A DNA stretch of 64,000 nucleotides from contig NZ_ATVS01000012.1 of assembly GCF_000420845.1 (NCBI RefSeq), forward strand, positions 1 through 64,000, written 5' to 3'. Shown piece after piece: positions 1 to 8,696 of this stretch (its first letter is position 1; each line of letters starts with the position of its first letter). This DNA comes from Butyrivibrio sp. AE3009. GTDB lineage: Bacteria > Bacillota > Clostridia > Lachnospirales > Lachnospiraceae. Both the position numbers and the translations under genes were made by a program. Under the pieces are notes generated by a model, which was given only the letters and a program-made list of their open reading frames with translations, was not told where the DNA came from and made no database searches.

Positions 1-7
1 AGCACAA

Positions 8-122
8 GACCGGCAAGCGAATGGATGCTTGCATACAAATTCATTTGCCGGTCGTAAGAACATGGAGCATGAAATGCGGAATGTTCGTGTGCGAAATCGA
101 GTAGGAGTCAGCCTACTCGATT
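8..122. repeat. Two intergenic stem-loops
   Basis: Two inverted repeats stand before the first gene. The first pairs bases 8-22 with 39-53 (GACCGGCAA against TTGCCGGTC, with two imperfect positions). The second pairs 95-105 with 112-122 (AATCGAGTAGG against CCTACTCGATT, 6-base loop). No T-run follows either stem, so they may be processing or terminator-like structures of a gene to the left rather than classical terminators. Bases 123-244 hold nothing else that I recognise. Confidence 0.5.
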
Positions 123-259
123 CTACTAATTTGTATAGCTTGGGGAATAGGAATAAGCATTTGGCATATAGCGAGATTTATTAGAGAAAAATATTGTGTT
201 TAAATGAGTGTGTAAACTGGAGACTGAATTGATAATCTATTGATATGGAGATAAATGTA

Positions 260-2062
260 ATGAAAAAAGTATTGAAACGAACAGTGATACTAATGATCGC
301 CGCGTCGATGGTAGTAATGACAGGATGCGGAGATAAGCAGATGCAGCAGGAAGACAGTGATGTAAATTCCTTGCTGCAGGAGGTTACGGAGAAGTCTGTA
401 ACCAATACAGAAGAAACATCAAAAGAAACATCAAAAGAAACAGCTGAAAATATCAGCTATGACGCTCTTTTGCAGGGAGAAGCAAAGCTTCAGACCTTAG
501 ATGGCAAGAGCGTCAGTCTTACAGAACTTGTCGGTAACCGTGATGTGAATTATGTGATCATGGATCTGGATAAAGACGGCGAGGACGAGCTCTTTATTCT
601 GGCCAGCCCGGTGTCGGCCCTTATCAAAAATGTAGATGGTGAATATAAGATGATATATGATGGCTGCGGTTATGACGTGCCCATAAATACAGACGGTCTT
701 ATCGGAGTTTTGTATGCGTATCCGGGAGATGCGCCGCTTCATGATATATTCAGATACACGGAATTTGAGTCGGGGAAAAAGACTTCCGAGACGGTTGCCT
801 CCTGGTACGACGCAAACGAAAACCGCGAGATGGATGCTGAGGACTGGTTTTATCTGGGAGAAAATGAAAAGGAAGTGACCATGGAGGAATGGCTTGCGGT
901 GGCAGGTAAATTCTATGAGCACAGAAATGATGACATCGACTGGAAAGTCATCGCCGGGAAAGGCAGTGAAAATTCCGATAACGCTGCACTTGATACTGAG
1001 GGGCAGCTGGAGCTCCTTGAGAAAGAGGCTGCAGTTTGGCAACTCTCAGAGGAGGCCCATGGCGATTTTACTGAGGCCACGGATTTTGCAAATTATGGAT
1101 TTGCGGTGACCGACCTTGATAATGACGGAATGCTGGAGGTTATCAAGTCAGGCTGGGCAGGAACAGGGCACTATTCCATGAACTACATATATGAGGTTAC
1201 TGCGGAGGGAACCCTGGAAGCCATTGACACATCAGCTCTGGAGGAGATGAAATCCCAGCCCGATTTATTTATGGAGGGCATCAGATCCGCAGATAATGCT
1301 GATAAAAACGCATATATTGTTATAGATATGGAGTATGGTGCAGGCCGTAACGACTATACATATTACGAAATGCGAATGGAGAACAATCGCATTTCTTTAA
1401 AACCTTGTCAGGAGCCTGAGGCTGTTGATGCACTTCTTGATAACGCCTTCTGGTTCAAGGATATAACAGCAGAGAATCTGAAGAAATCCTATGAGGGCTT
1501 TTGCAAGACATCAGCTTCCGCAGCAAATACTTCCGCTGGAAACACGCTGACAGCCAAAGTCCACAATGACTATTTCTTCACAGAAGGGTCAAAAGAATAT
1601 ACCTACAAAGTAAAGAATTTCTTTTTAGAAGATCCCGATGAGATAACGGTTAAACTTCAGCTTCTTGCCAATTATGAGAATGGCGATGTGTACTCTCTGA
1701 CTGTTCAGTATGAAGATATCCCTGAGAGAACTTACAGCGGAATGGACAGATATGCTCTGGGAACCTTCTACGTTACGGAAGATTCAATCTATATGGAAGA
1801 GCAGTGTGAGAAGATCCCCACTGAGGAAGAGTTTCTTACGGACTCTATGCTGATTTATTCAAAGAGTGGGAAGCCCCAGAACCCCACAGATTATGAGACA
1901 AAGATCGAAGAAGAGGGGGATAATTACAAGTTCTCCTTCTGGAATCCTCTGGTTGAATCCGGCTACTACTGCAACATGACCTGGACCAAGGATAAGGGTC
2001 TTACCTATTTCAGAAATGGTTTTGGTGCAGAGGCAGATCCCATTGAGATTGAATTAAAATGA
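260..2062 (+). CDS. Lipoprotein with calcium-loop-like repeats
   Basis: Predicted secreted lipoprotein of 600 aa. I start it at the second ATG because GGAG at 247-250 lies nine bases before it and the protein then opens with a classical type II signal (MKKVLKR, hydrophobic core, lipobox TGC). An acidic Ser/Thr/Glu-rich linker follows. The mature part holds DLDKDGEDE and DLDNDG motifs, like the Asp-rich loops of VCBS/FG-GAP or EF-hand-like extracellular proteins. No catalytic motif is seen. A second lipoprotein follows 60 bases downstream and may be co-transcribed. The function is unknown; surface anchoring and metal binding are inferences. Confidence 0.8.
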   Translation: MKKVLKRTVILMIAASMVVMTGCGDKQMQQEDSDVNSLLQEVTEKSVTNTEETSKETSKETAENISYDALLQGEAKLQTLDGKSVSLTELVGNRDVNYVIMDLDKDGEDELFILASPVSALIKNVDGEYKMIYDGCGYDVPINTDGLIGVLYAYPGDAPLHDIFRYTEFESGKKTSETVASWYDANENREMDAEDWFYLGENEKEVTMEEWLAVAGKFYEHRNDDIDWKVIAGKGSENSDNAALDTEGQLELLEKEAAVWQLSEEAHGDFTEATDFANYGFAVTDLDNDGMLEVIKSGWAGTGHYSMNYIYEVTAEGTLEAIDTSALEEMKSQPDLFMEGIRSADNADKNAYIVIDMEYGAGRNDYTYYEMRMENNRISLKPCQEPEAVDALLDNAFWFKDITAENLKKSYEGFCKTSASAANTSAGNTLTAKVHNDYFFTEGSKEYTYKVKNFFLEDPDEITVKLQLLANYENGDVYSLTVQYEDIPERTYSGMDRYALGTFYVTEDSIYMEEQCEKIPTEEEFLTDSMLIYSKSGKPQNPTDYETKIEEEGDNYKFSFWNPLVESGYYCNMTWTKDKGLTYFRNGFGAEADPIEIELK

Positions 2063-2122
2063 TATTGATGAAGATCATTTTATGAAAGATATTTTGAAAA
2101 AAAGGAAAGAAGAATTAAGCAA

Positions 2123-3397
2123 ATGAAAAGGTTTGGAAAAGTAATCAGTGCTACTGCGGCTGTAGCCATTATGCTCGCGGGCTGCGGAAACCAGGCAGAG
2201 CAGCAAGCGGTTGCCCCTGCAGAATTTGAAAATGTAAGTAAGGAAGTTTCAAGTGTGGCCACATCCGATGAACCGCAGGAAAGTACGGTAAGTCCTCAGA
2301 CAAATGAATCAGCCAAGGAAGCCGATTCCTCCTCCCTGGCCGGCACCGAAGCCCCAGCTCTAGAAGATAACTCTTTGTGGAAGCTTGGCGAAACGGATTA
2401 CAGCATGACTGCGAATCTTATCCAATATGGCGGCGAAGTAACACTTACCCTCAGCACATACGAGTCAAATAGTATGGGGAAGCTGGCACATTTAACGGTT
2501 ACTAAGGGCGACGAAGTCCAGGCTGAAAATAATATTCTGTTTAATGAGCATAAAGGTAACAAGTTCGTGGATTATACTTTTTTGAATATAGATGAGATCA
2601 CCATTGCAGACAGCAATTTTGATAACTACGAAGACATTATCGTTATCGGAGATACTGAAAGAGGCAGGGAAGTAGCCATCTGCGAATTCGAAAAGAGATA
2701 CTCCGAGGATTACATGGATAGTTTCATTTCACAGGACTATTTTTCTGAGCAAGTAAGAGATGCTCTGGGGCAGGATATATCCGGTGATTTGGTAAAAAAG
2801 CTTCTTTTTGGAGAGGGCTTTGACGGAACCTTTGCTACTTACAAGGATGCTTACCTTACGGTAACCCAAAACGCCGCGCTTAGATATAAAGCTGATGAAC
2901 TGAGATATGGTCTTATTTATTTTAACGATGATGACATCCCCGATTTAGTCATATCTACGCCGGGATATATGCAGTCCCTCTATATGTACGAGGACGGACA
3001 TCTCTACTGCCCGATCTTCGAGTGGGCCTACGGAGCAGGCGGAAATGCAGGCTATGAATATGTGGAAAAGAAAGCAGTCATAACCAATTTCAATCAGGAC
3101 TATGCCGGCGCAATCTTTTACTACACCTATTTAATCATGGACAGTGACCACCACATGGTCAGCTCCTACGCCCTCAAGGGTTACAACTTCGACGACCTCA
3201 ACGGCAACGATTTTCCCGACGAAGAGGAAACCACAGATGAAGCCCTTGAGAACGCCGAGGGAAAAGTAGTTTACCTCAACTACACAGACGAAAACCTCAC
3301 CGAAGCAGAGATTAAGACCGTGATTGATGGACTTGAAGGAGAATCCGATTATCTTGGCGGAGAGTTAACATACCAAGAATTGCTAGGAAAACTCTAA
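2123..3397 (+). CDS. Lipoprotein, function unknown
   Basis: A 424-aa lipoprotein. The signal peptide ends in the lipobox LAGC, followed by a Ser/Thr/Glu-rich tether to about residue 75. The mature part has DSNFDNYEDI and NDDDIPDL loops that resemble the Asp-rich turns of FG-GAP/VCBS-like proteins, so it is related in style to the upstream lipoprotein. An AAAGGAAAGA ribosome site lies about ten bases before the ATG. The gene ends close to a GGGGAC-type hairpin that separates it from the convergent MATE gene. I recognise no enzyme family. Confidence 0.8.
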   Translation: MKRFGKVISATAAVAIMLAGCGNQAEQQAVAPAEFENVSKEVSSVATSDEPQESTVSPQTNESAKEADSSSLAGTEAPALEDNSLWKLGETDYSMTANLIQYGGEVTLTLSTYESNSMGKLAHLTVTKGDEVQAENNILFNEHKGNKFVDYTFLNIDEITIADSNFDNYEDIIVIGDTERGREVAICEFEKRYSEDYMDSFISQDYFSEQVRDALGQDISGDLVKKLLFGEGFDGTFATYKDAYLTVTQNAALRYKADELRYGLIYFNDDDIPDLVISTPGYMQSLYMYEDGHLYCPIFEWAYGAGGNAGYEYVEKKAVITNFNQDYAGAIFYYTYLIMDSDHHMVSSYALKGYNFDDLNGNDFPDEEETTDEALENAEGKVVYLNYTDENLTEAEIKTVIDGLEGESDYLGGELTYQELLGKL

Positions 3398-3406
3398 AGC
3401 ATGAAG

Positions 3407-3440
3407 TGGGGACGGTTTTTATACCAATGTCATGTCCCCA
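3407..3440. repeat. GGGGAC hairpin, partial palindromic repeat
   Basis: TGGGGAC at 3407-3413 pairs with GTCCCCA at 3434-3440. The intervening GGTTTTTATACCAATG also occurs in the long palindrome at 25,541-25,650, so this is a short member of the same repeat family. It lies between two convergent genes and may also help end transcription on both strands. Confidence 0.6.
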
Positions 3441-3446
3441 TTCGCC

Positions 3447-4826
3447 TCAGTATACTTCCACCTGTCCGTTAAATATTTTCTTAAGACGATTCCGTACGAT
3501 GATGAATGCCGGAATGAGGAAGGCGTCAGCCAGAACCCATGCTACAGGGCTTGCAAGACAGATTGCATTGAAGCCGATGAGGGGAACGAGAAGTGTTGCC
3601 ACCAGGGTGCGGCCGATCATTTCCATTACGCCGGCAAGGATCGCAAACATGGAGTAGCCCATGCCCTGGATAAGGAATCTCACGATGTTGACCAGAGCCA
3701 GCGGTATGTAGAACATTGAGTTGAAGATCAGGAATAAATGGGCATTGTCAAGGCAGGACACTTCGCCGGCATCAAGGAAGATCATGGCAAAGTTCCTTCC
3801 GAAGAAGTACAGGACCACGAAGGCCAGGATAGCGTAGCCGCAGCCCAGTTTGATGGCGGCTACAAGACCCTGGGACAGGTGATCCAGTTTTTTTGCGCCA
3901 ACGTTCTGACCGCCGTAGGTGGCCATGGTGGAGCCCAGAGCATCGAAAGGAATGCAGAAGAACATGCCAACTTTGCCGCCGGTGGTAACGGCAGCAGCTG
4001 CGTCAGTTCCAAGGCTGTTGATGGCAGTCTGAAGGATAACGCTTCCGATGGCGGTGATGGAGTACTGAAGACCCATGGGAACACCCATGTTGATAAGAAT
4101 GAAGAAATGGGATCTGTCCGGTCTCCAGTCTTCCTTCTTGAGATGAAGGATATCAATCTTTCTGATGATAAAAATGAGGCACATAAGGCCCGAGATAAAC
4201 TGGGAAATAACCGTAGCCAGCGCTGCACCTGTGATTCCAAGGTGAAGGGGCAGGATAAACAGAAGGTCAAGTCCGATGTTGATGATGGAAGCGATGATGA
4301 GAAACTGAACCGGGTGCTTGCTGTCGCCCAGCGCTCTGATAATACCTGAGAGCAGGTTGTACATATAGGTTACGGGGATTCCCAGGAATATAACGATGAT
4401 ATACTGATACGCATATTGAAGAACATCCTCGGGAGTCTTCATTGCGACCAGGATCTGTCTGCAGAATATGCTGACAAGAAAAGTCATTACAACAGCGAAA
4501 ATACTGCACAAAATGATAGCATGAGAAACGAACTTTCTCATGCTTTTATAATCTTTTGCCCCAAATCTCTGGGCCACAGGGATGGCAAAGCCGTTGCAGA
4601 CTCCCATGCAAAAGCCCATGATAAGGAAGTTCACCGCACCTGTTGTTCCCATGCCGGTATAGGCTTCTTTGCCAAGAAACCAGGATACGATGGCAGTATC
4701 AATTATATTATAGAGCTGCTGAAACAGCATGCCCCAGAACAGCGACATTGCGAAGCCAAAGATCAGCTTCATAGGATCGCCGACGGTAAGGTCCTTTATT
4801 GTATTTGACTTGGTATTAGTACTCAT
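3447..4826 (-). CDS. MATE family efflux transporter
   Basis: A 459-aa inner-membrane protein with about twelve hydrophobic segments. The opening (GDPMKLIFGFAMS, then LYNIIDTAIVSWFLG) is the usual N-terminal signature of MATE (multi-antimicrobial extrusion) proteins, which export cationic or aromatic compounds with Na+ or H+ antiport. Full length is typical. Its ATG overlaps the TGA of the GH2 gene (ATGA), so the two are probably translationally coupled and belong to one minus-strand operon. The transported substrate cannot be read from sequence. Confidence 0.9.
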   Translation of the reverse strand: MSTNTKSNTIKDLTVGDPMKLIFGFAMSLFWGMLFQQLYNIIDTAIVSWFLGKEAYTGMGTTGAVNFLIMGFCMGVCNGFAIPVAQRFGAKDYKSMRKFVSHAIILCSIFAVVMTFLVSIFCRQILVAMKTPEDVLQYAYQYIIVIFLGIPVTYMYNLLSGIIRALGDSKHPVQFLIIASIINIGLDLLFILPLHLGITGAALATVISQFISGLMCLIFIIRKIDILHLKKEDWRPDRSHFFILINMGVPMGLQYSITAIGSVILQTAINSLGTDAAAAVTTGGKVGMFFCIPFDALGSTMATYGGQNVGAKKLDHLSQGLVAAIKLGCGYAILAFVVLYFFGRNFAMIFLDAGEVSCLDNAHLFLIFNSMFYIPLALVNIVRFLIQGMGYSMFAILAGVMEMIGRTLVATLLVPLIGFNAICLASPVAWVLADAFLIPAFIIVRNRLKKIFNGQVEVY

Positions 4827-6754
4827 TGATTAAGCCTCTTACTCATATTCGGATCAAGATTCGGATTAATCTTCGTGATCTTCCTATCATACGTCATCAG
4901 CCCATTAACCTCTTCCTCCACATCGCTGACCTGGGTATAGACCGCGCCGGAGAGACCCTTGGCGATAAGGGGCTTGAGGTCGCCGTTTATCAGGTTGTAG
5001 TAGGCAACACCGAAGGTGTCGAGGTTCTCGAATTTCTTGTAGCCGTAGACTCTGTCCACGCTGGAGTGGCCGTCGAGGTGGCAGGTAAGGCCGCCGTACT
5101 CAGAGATAACGAAGGCGCGACCGGCCTTGTCAATCTCCACGTTAAGGGGACGGAAGTAGTTGTGGACACTTCTAAAGCTTCCGCTTCCTTCGTCAAACCA
5201 GCCGCTGGCCTGATCAATCGGTCTTGAGTCGTCCATCTCTTTGGCCATAACTGTAGCGCCTGCGGCGTTGAACTGTCCCCAGCCCTCGTTGAAGAGAACC
5301 CAGGTGCCGATGGAAGGCACGTTGTAGAGGTGTCGGATGGTGTTCTGCATCTCAAGCAGCCACTCGCTGCGGCCCTCTGCGGAGCCTCTGGAGAAGGTCT
5401 TGTAGTAGGCGGGACCATCGCTCATTCTTCCGAATACTTTGGGAAAAAGAGTTGGCAGGTAGCTTACAACGGGCTTGGCATAGGAAGAGCCGCCGCTTAC
5501 CATGTCCTGCCACACGATCATGCCCAGTCTGTCGCAGTGGTAGTACCAGCGGGCAGACTCGATCTTGATGTGCTTTCTCATCATATTGAAATGGAGACGT
5601 TTCATCTCTGTAATGTCATAAATAAGTGCCTCGTCGGAGGGGGCGGTGTAGAGCCCATCCGGCCAGTAGCCCTGATCCAGAACTCCCATGAGGAAGTAGG
5701 GCTTGTGGTTGAGGCAAAATCTGGTGATACCCTTGTCATCTTTTTCCGTGGAGAAGAATCTCATGGCGAAATAGGAGCGCACATGATCCTCTCCTGTATC
5801 AATCTGCAGAGGATATAGATAAGGATCCTCCGGACTCCACAGGTGCGGGTCCTTCAGACTTAAGGTGAAGTGATAATAGGAAGGGGCATCCCCCTCACTC
5901 TTTTGCCCAATTGTGGGATAGGTGTCTGAGGAAAAAGAGGCATCTCCGGGGAAAGCAGATTCGTTGCTGTCAAAAGAGCGCCCTGATTTAACCAGTTCCA
6001 GACCGGGAGTCTTGATTGTCACGGAGCTGGGCCTATTGGTGGAAATCTCTATGGATACGGTCTTTAAGTCCGCCTCAGGTCTGATGCGGATCTCTCTGAT
6101 ATAAGTGCTTGGCACCTCTTCGATCCAGACGGTCTGCCAGATTCCGCTCTGACAGGTGTAGTACATGCCGCCGCGGCGAAGAGTCTGCTTGCCTCTGCTG
6201 TGGTAGGAGGAGTCACTTGTATCTTTTACCCTTACCGCAAGTTTGTTGTCTTCTGCGTAGCTTCCGTCCGGGGAAAAATACAGATGTTCAGTGATATCGA
6301 CTGTAAAAGGAAGATAGCCGCCGCTGTGAGAACCCAGGTATGTTCCGTTCACGTAGATATCGGCGAACTGATCCACAGCGCCGAAATGCAGCAGATATCT
6401 GGAATCCTTGAATTTCCTTGTGAGGGCGGGAAGGTCTTTTTTGTACCATAAATACTGATCGGGATCAAGACGCTTCTCAACTCCCGACAGCATTGCTTCC
6501 GGTGAAAAAGGTACCAGGATCTTGCCCTCCATCTTGTCGTCGGAAGGAATCTCAACGGACTCTTTTTCAGAGACAAAGGTGTAGTCCCAGTAGCCGTTCA
6601 GGTTCACATAGTTGTCACGGACAAATTGTGGGCGCGGGTACTCCTGCAGCACTTTATCCGAATTAAGATTTTCTCCCCAGGGGGTAAAAAGTCTGTTTAA
6701 GACGTCATCCTCGTGGGGCTTGTCTATGGCTTTGATAGCATCAATTAAGTCCAT
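4823..6754 (-). CDS. Glycoside hydrolase family 2 enzyme
   Basis: A 643-aa protein of the beta-galactosidase/beta-glucuronidase (GH2) family. It has an N-terminal sugar-binding domain (YPRPQFVRDNYVNLNGYW), a middle Ig-like domain and a C-terminal TIM barrel. The acid/base Glu lies in NEGWGQ (about residue 488) and the nucleophile in SEYGG (about residue 552). No signal peptide is seen, so it probably acts on imported oligosaccharides. I choose the internal ATG at 6754, which overlaps the preceding gene by 14 bases and has AAGAAGGTG just upstream; the longer frame would run well into that gene. The specificity (galactose, glucuronate or other) is not resolved. Confidence 0.88.
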   Translation of the reverse strand: MDLIDAIKAIDKPHEDDVLNRLFTPWGENLNSDKVLQEYPRPQFVRDNYVNLNGYWDYTFVSEKESVEIPSDDKMEGKILVPFSPEAMLSGVEKRLDPDQYLWYKKDLPALTRKFKDSRYLLHFGAVDQFADIYVNGTYLGSHSGGYLPFTVDITEHLYFSPDGSYAEDNKLAVRVKDTSDSSYHSRGKQTLRRGGMYYTCQSGIWQTVWIEEVPSTYIREIRIRPEADLKTVSIEISTNRPSSVTIKTPGLELVKSGRSFDSNESAFPGDASFSSDTYPTIGQKSEGDAPSYYHFTLSLKDPHLWSPEDPYLYPLQIDTGEDHVRSYFAMRFFSTEKDDKGITRFCLNHKPYFLMGVLDQGYWPDGLYTAPSDEALIYDITEMKRLHFNMMRKHIKIESARWYYHCDRLGMIVWQDMVSGGSSYAKPVVSYLPTLFPKVFGRMSDGPAYYKTFSRGSAEGRSEWLLEMQNTIRHLYNVPSIGTWVLFNEGWGQFNAAGATVMAKEMDDSRPIDQASGWFDEGSGSFRSVHNYFRPLNVEIDKAGRAFVISEYGGLTCHLDGHSSVDRVYGYKKFENLDTFGVAYYNLINGDLKPLIAKGLSGAVYTQVSDVEEEVNGLMTYDRKITKINPNLDPNMSKRLNQ

Positions 6755-7493
6755 TTTCACCTTCTTCTTTCTGCGCTGCAGCGCCGGACATAATATCCTG
6801 ATAAAAGGCTGCGTAGGTTGCAAGCATATATACGTTGATCCACAGCAGCGGGATAAATAGGGTTATGCACCCAAGAAGAATCATAGGGATAAAACTCAAG
6901 ATAAGGCCCAGGTATTTCAGTTTTTTGCCCTTCATGAGATGAATGCCGGTGGTGAGGATCTGCCTGACCGACCAGTCCGGGAAGTCATGGAGAAGGAAAA
7001 AGATCTGGGAAAATACAATCTTCGCGTAAAACAAAAGAAGATATGATACAAGCGTCAGGATGAGAAATGGGATAGAAGTTGAGAAATCAATACCCGCCTG
7101 CAAGCCGTACAGTAGCACAAAATATGGCAGAGTCAGCACGTTGGCGATAATCTCAAAGATGCCCTGAAGAGCCACGGCCTTCTGGGGCTGCTGCTTAAAT
7201 CCGAAGAATATATCCGATATACTAACGGTCTGGGAATAGATAAGATTCATGTACATATAAGCTTCGCCGGATACGAAGACTCCGAGAAGCGTATTGACGA
7301 TGATCGCAATGAGCCAGCCAAGTACGATTGCTATGGGGCTCCTTGATCCTGCGGTAAAAGAGGATGTAATCGAGATCACCAGGAATCTGATGAAGCCGAG
7401 AATGATAGCGGCACCGATGAGGGTGCCGTACTTGCCAAGAGATCTCTCTTTGGCGATAGCTTTAAGCTGTGATATGGTTTTTAATTCTGACAT
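6741..7493 (-). CDS. DUF975-like membrane protein
   Basis: A 250-aa integral membrane protein with about five to six hydrophobic segments. The N-terminus (ISQLKAIAKERSLGKYG, then a hydrophobic segment) resembles DUF975 proteins of Firmicutes, which have no assigned role. It sits between the SprA-like gene upstream and the GH2 gene downstream, overlapping the latter by 14 bases, so it is part of a five-gene minus-strand operon. Membership in DUF975 is from pattern memory only. Confidence 0.7.
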   Translation of the reverse strand: MSELKTISQLKAIAKERSLGKYGTLIGAAIILGFIRFLVISITSSFTAGSRSPIAIVLGWLIAIIVNTLLGVFVSGEAYMYMNLIYSQTVSISDIFFGFKQQPQKAVALQGIFEIIANVLTLPYFVLLYGLQAGIDFSTSIPFLILTLVSYLLLFYAKIVFSQIFFLLHDFPDWSVRQILTTGIHLMKGKKLKYLGLILSFIPMILLGCITLFIPLLWINVYMLATYAAFYQDIMSGAAAQKEEGENGLN

Positions 7494-7511
7494 TAGGTGT
7501 GCTCCCCTGCC

Positions 7512-8018
7512 TTAGCCGGCAAGGTCAACATTTGCACCGAGAGTGCCCTGTTTGTCGAGGGCTTTTCTGGCCTGCTGGTAAGGATTTTCTTCATTTGTAT
7601 ATTTTATCTTGGTGGCAGTCTCTCCGCCGGAGACATAGGTTCTGCCACATTCCGGACATACTGCCGTTTTGATCGAAACTGAAGCCTGAAGGACCTTGCC
7701 GTTATGCTGGGCTGCATCCTTGTAGGCGTTACTTACGTGCTCGGCTTCATGACCGCGAACTCTTGCTGCTGCGGCCTGAGGGCTGATATGCTGGGCGGTC
7801 TTGAAGGAGACCATCTCATCGGAACCGTCCTGGTATTTGCGCTCCTTGCAGGTCTGACATTCCGCAGGAGAGGACTTCTTTCCGGGTTGAACCTTGGTGG
7901 ACTCGGAAGGATTCAAAATAGGTTTGGAACCCTCGGCCTTGGAGGCATCCGTTGTACCGGGTGCGCCAAAAAATCCGACTGCTCCGTATCCGCTATTTAC
8001 AGCACCGATAATACTCAT
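7512..8018 (-). CDS. SprA-like putative metalloprotease
   Basis: A 168-aa cytosolic-looking protein with HEAEH at residues 90-94 (an HExxH zinc-metallopeptidase signature) and two Cys pairs, CQTC near 54-57 and CPEC near 111-114. The stretch around RKYQDGSDEMVSFK, followed by a VRGHEAEHV segment, matches the SprA-related family found widely in bacteria, whose substrate is not known. I start at the ATG at 8018 because AGAGGTG precedes it; the longer frame would begin with GTG at 8039. Two more Cys in the C-terminal half could bind a second metal. Confidence 0.75.
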   Translation of the reverse strand: MSIIGAVNSGYGAVGFFGAPGTTDASKAEGSKPILNPSESTKVQPGKKSSPAECQTCKERKYQDGSDEMVSFKTAQHISPQAAAARVRGHEAEHVSNAYKDAAQHNGKVLQASVSIKTAVCPECGRTYVSGGETATKIKYTNEENPYQQARKALDKQGTLGANVDLAG

Positions 8019-8060
8019 AGGCACCTCTTTTCCGGACACTTAAATATGGGAAAACTGCTA

Positions 8061-8480
8061 TCAGTTGCCCTCAGGAGTAACGGGACTACCCGTCAATTCC
8101 TCAAGTGTCTCGTCAAAGCTGACTCCGTACAACTGCTGGCTTATCTGGTTCATCTGCTGACGCATCTCAGGATTGGTGAGAAGCATATGTATACTGGAGA
8201 TAACCACTGCATAGCCTATTATGACGCCGAGAGCTCCGTAGGCAATGCCCTTCTTGGCCTGCGGAAGGAACTTCGCGGCCGTACCCTTGGACAGGATGGC
8301 CATCACTATTGCTATGCCGCCAAGCACGATACCAATGTATCCGAAAAAACAAAATGGAACTGACAAAAGTCCTGCAACCATAGCCACGGTCGCAAGATTA
8401 ACGTGTTGATCCAGGTCGTTGTGGGCCTGGTTGTAGTTGTAATTGTTGTAATAGTACTTATCGTCCCCGTTGTCTGACAT
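8061..8480 (-). CDS. Small two-TM membrane protein, DUF4190-like
   Basis: A 139-aa protein with an Asn/Tyr-rich hydrophilic head, two transmembrane segments separated by a short Lys-containing loop, and an acidic tail. The layout (tight TM hairpin with GIVLGGIAIVMAILSKG) resembles DUF4190-type proteins. The start at 8480 is supported by GAGGAG four bases upstream. It is the first gene of the minus-strand operon that runs to the MATE gene. Function unknown. Confidence 0.7.
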   Translation of the reverse strand: MSDNGDDKYYYNNYNYNQAHNDLDQHVNLATVAMVAGLLSVPFCFFGYIGIVLGGIAIVMAILSKGTAAKFLPQAKKGIAYGALGVIIGYAVVISSIHMLLTNPEMRQQMNQISQQLYGVSFDETLEELTGSPVTPEGN

Positions 8481-8569
8481 GTGACTCCTCGCTGTGCAAA
8501 ACATACATTCTTATTTTGATTCTACAATAAGAACGGGTTTTTTACAATGTTTCGGACCTTCGCAGAGTC

Positions 8570-8599
8570 TTGAAAATGCCCGCAAAGGCTTGGTATAAT
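8570..8599 (+). promoter_or_regulatory. Sigma-A promoter of tex
   Basis: TTGAAA (8570-8575) and TATAAT (8594-8599) are separated by 18 bases, about 100 bases before the tex start. This fits a housekeeping promoter. Confidence 0.65.
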
Positions 8600-8696
8600 A
8601 GGGGAGTGTGTGCTGTTTATGAAAAGTTCAGACAAAAATAAGGCTGAGTTTATCGGATACGGCATGAGTATTAAGCTTTTTTTTAGTGAGGACAGT

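Noticed and set aside
3432-4808. Plus-strand open frames over the MATE gene
   Set aside because: They are antisense shadows; the minus-strand frame has full-length family features and an overlap with the GH2 gene.
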